A stretch of DNA of 64,000 bases, taken from Hyphomicrobiales bacterium. GTDB lineage: Bacteria; Pseudomonadota; Alphaproteobacteria; Rhizobiales; Xanthobacteraceae. The notes beneath the pieces are model-generated. The model was not told the DNA's origin. It did not search any database and saw nothing but the letters and a program-made list of their open reading frames with translations. The stretch is taken from positions 1 through 64,000 of the forward strand of contig WHTM01000004.1 in the NCBI GenBank assembly GCA_009377755.1. The letters run 5' to 3'. The translations under genes and the position numbers were made by a program. Shown here one piece after another: positions 63,600-64,000 of the stretch (position 1 is the stretch's first letter; each line of letters opens with the position of its first letter).

Positions 63600-64000
63600 A
63601 TGAACCGGACGGGATTGATCGCTGCCCTCACCGTCGCTGTCGTGGTCGGCGCCGTGTTCGGCATCTACCCCGACCTCGATATTCGCGTCACCGCGCTCCT
63701 CTTCAATCCGGAGTTCTACACCGAGGGCATGCGCCTGGCGCTGCGTCCGGTGCGCCAGACGGCCATGTGGCTGATTGCAGCGCTGGTAGCCCCGGCGATC
63801 CTGGCGCTGGCCCTCAAGCTCATCATGCCGCAGCGAAAGATGTTGCTTCCGGGCCGGGCTGTTCTGTTCCTGATCGTCACGCTGGCGCTGGGTCCCGGCT
63901 TGATCGTGAACTCGATCGCCAAGGAGCACTGGGGACGGCCGCGGCCGATCGACGTGCAGCAATTGGGAGGCAGCGAACGGTTCGTGGCGTGGTGGGATCC
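63600..64000 (+). CDS. PAP2-family phosphatase, N-terminal part (cut by window edge)
   Basis: The open frame from ATG 63600 (MNRTGLIAALTVAVVVGAVF) runs off the right edge after 133 residues. Three hydrophobic spans lead to the first PAP2 active-site motif, KEHWGRPRP (the KxxxxxxRP signature), expected at the membrane face. The later SGH and His motifs lie outside the window. Substrates of such enzymes are undecaprenyl diphosphate or lipid phosphates. The start is well placed, with a preceding purine stretch. Confidence 0.85.
   Translation, partial: MNRTGLIAALTVAVVVGAVFGIYPDLDIRVTALLFNPEFYTEGMRLALRPVRQTAMWLIAALVAPAILALALKLIMPQRKMLLPGRAVLFLIVTLALGPGLIVNSIAKEHWGRPRPIDVQQLGGSERFVAWWD

Overview
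The window is a high-GC chromosomal segment of an alphaproteobacterium. It most resembles a Bradyrhizobium/Rhodopseudomonas/Pseudolabrys-type member of the Hyphomicrobiales. The reasons are the gene families present (IalB-type exported protein, the DUF3305/DUF3306/DUF6352/DUF6505 formate dehydrogenase accessory set, orphan Bug/TctC solute-binding proteins) and the density of palindromic intergenic repeats. No rRNA, tRNA or CRISPR array was recognised.

Layout. 0-0.6 kb: end of an IS5-type transposase and an unknown small protein. 1-18 kb: a formate dehydrogenase and molybdenum-cofactor region. It holds fdoI, fdoH, fdoG, a small Tat protein, an HTH-TorD fusion chaperone, DUF3306, DUF3305, DUF6352, DUF6505, a biotin/lipoate-ligase-like protein, a large 4Fe-4S protein, a WD40-cytochrome c fusion, a MoeA-periplasmic-binding-protein fusion, a broken second MoeA, TusA-like and aspartate dehydrogenase. 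Together these would make, metallate and wire a membrane-bound, periplasm-facing formate:quinone oxidoreductase. 18.8-25 kb: exported proteins, an LVIVD-repeat protein, a ParDE pair with a frameshifted toxin, and a TPP enzyme. 25-33 kb: aconitase acnA followed by a low-GC island (sulfotransferase and giant glycosyltransferase) that ends in a second copy of the acnA 3' end, then a HigBA pair. 33-42 kb: two catabolic-looking modules, each with a Bug solute-binding protein and an acetolactate-synthase-like TPP enzyme, plus a polysaccharide deacetylase and two cupins. 42-45 kb: a MacAB/Lol-like ABC exporter with a frameshifted adaptor. 45-51 kb: hydantoinase/oxoprolinase subunits A and B next to a broken Rieske gene and a 2-hydroxyacid dehydrogenase broken by a tandem duplication. 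51-64 kb: hydrolases, CoxG, GNAT, TypA, a CBS site-2 protease, PhhB with a duplicated 5' end around a DUF4258/DUF2283 pair, DUF1232, IalB, RlmN, a membrane protein and a partial PAP2 phosphatase.

The most striking structural signals are four. (1) Exact tandem duplications of 39, 66, 80 and 95 bp occur; two of them break genes. (2) Three places carry a partial copy of a housekeeping gene (acnA 3' end, phhB 5' end, nadX 3' part) on the far side of accessory genes. (3) Several palindromic repeat families are present, one sitting in frame inside a coding sequence and another nested inside other repeats. (4) Several one-base frameshifts occur, most in or beside short runs of one base. The tandem duplications and single-base shifts could be real decay or assembly/sequencing error; the sequence alone cannot decide.
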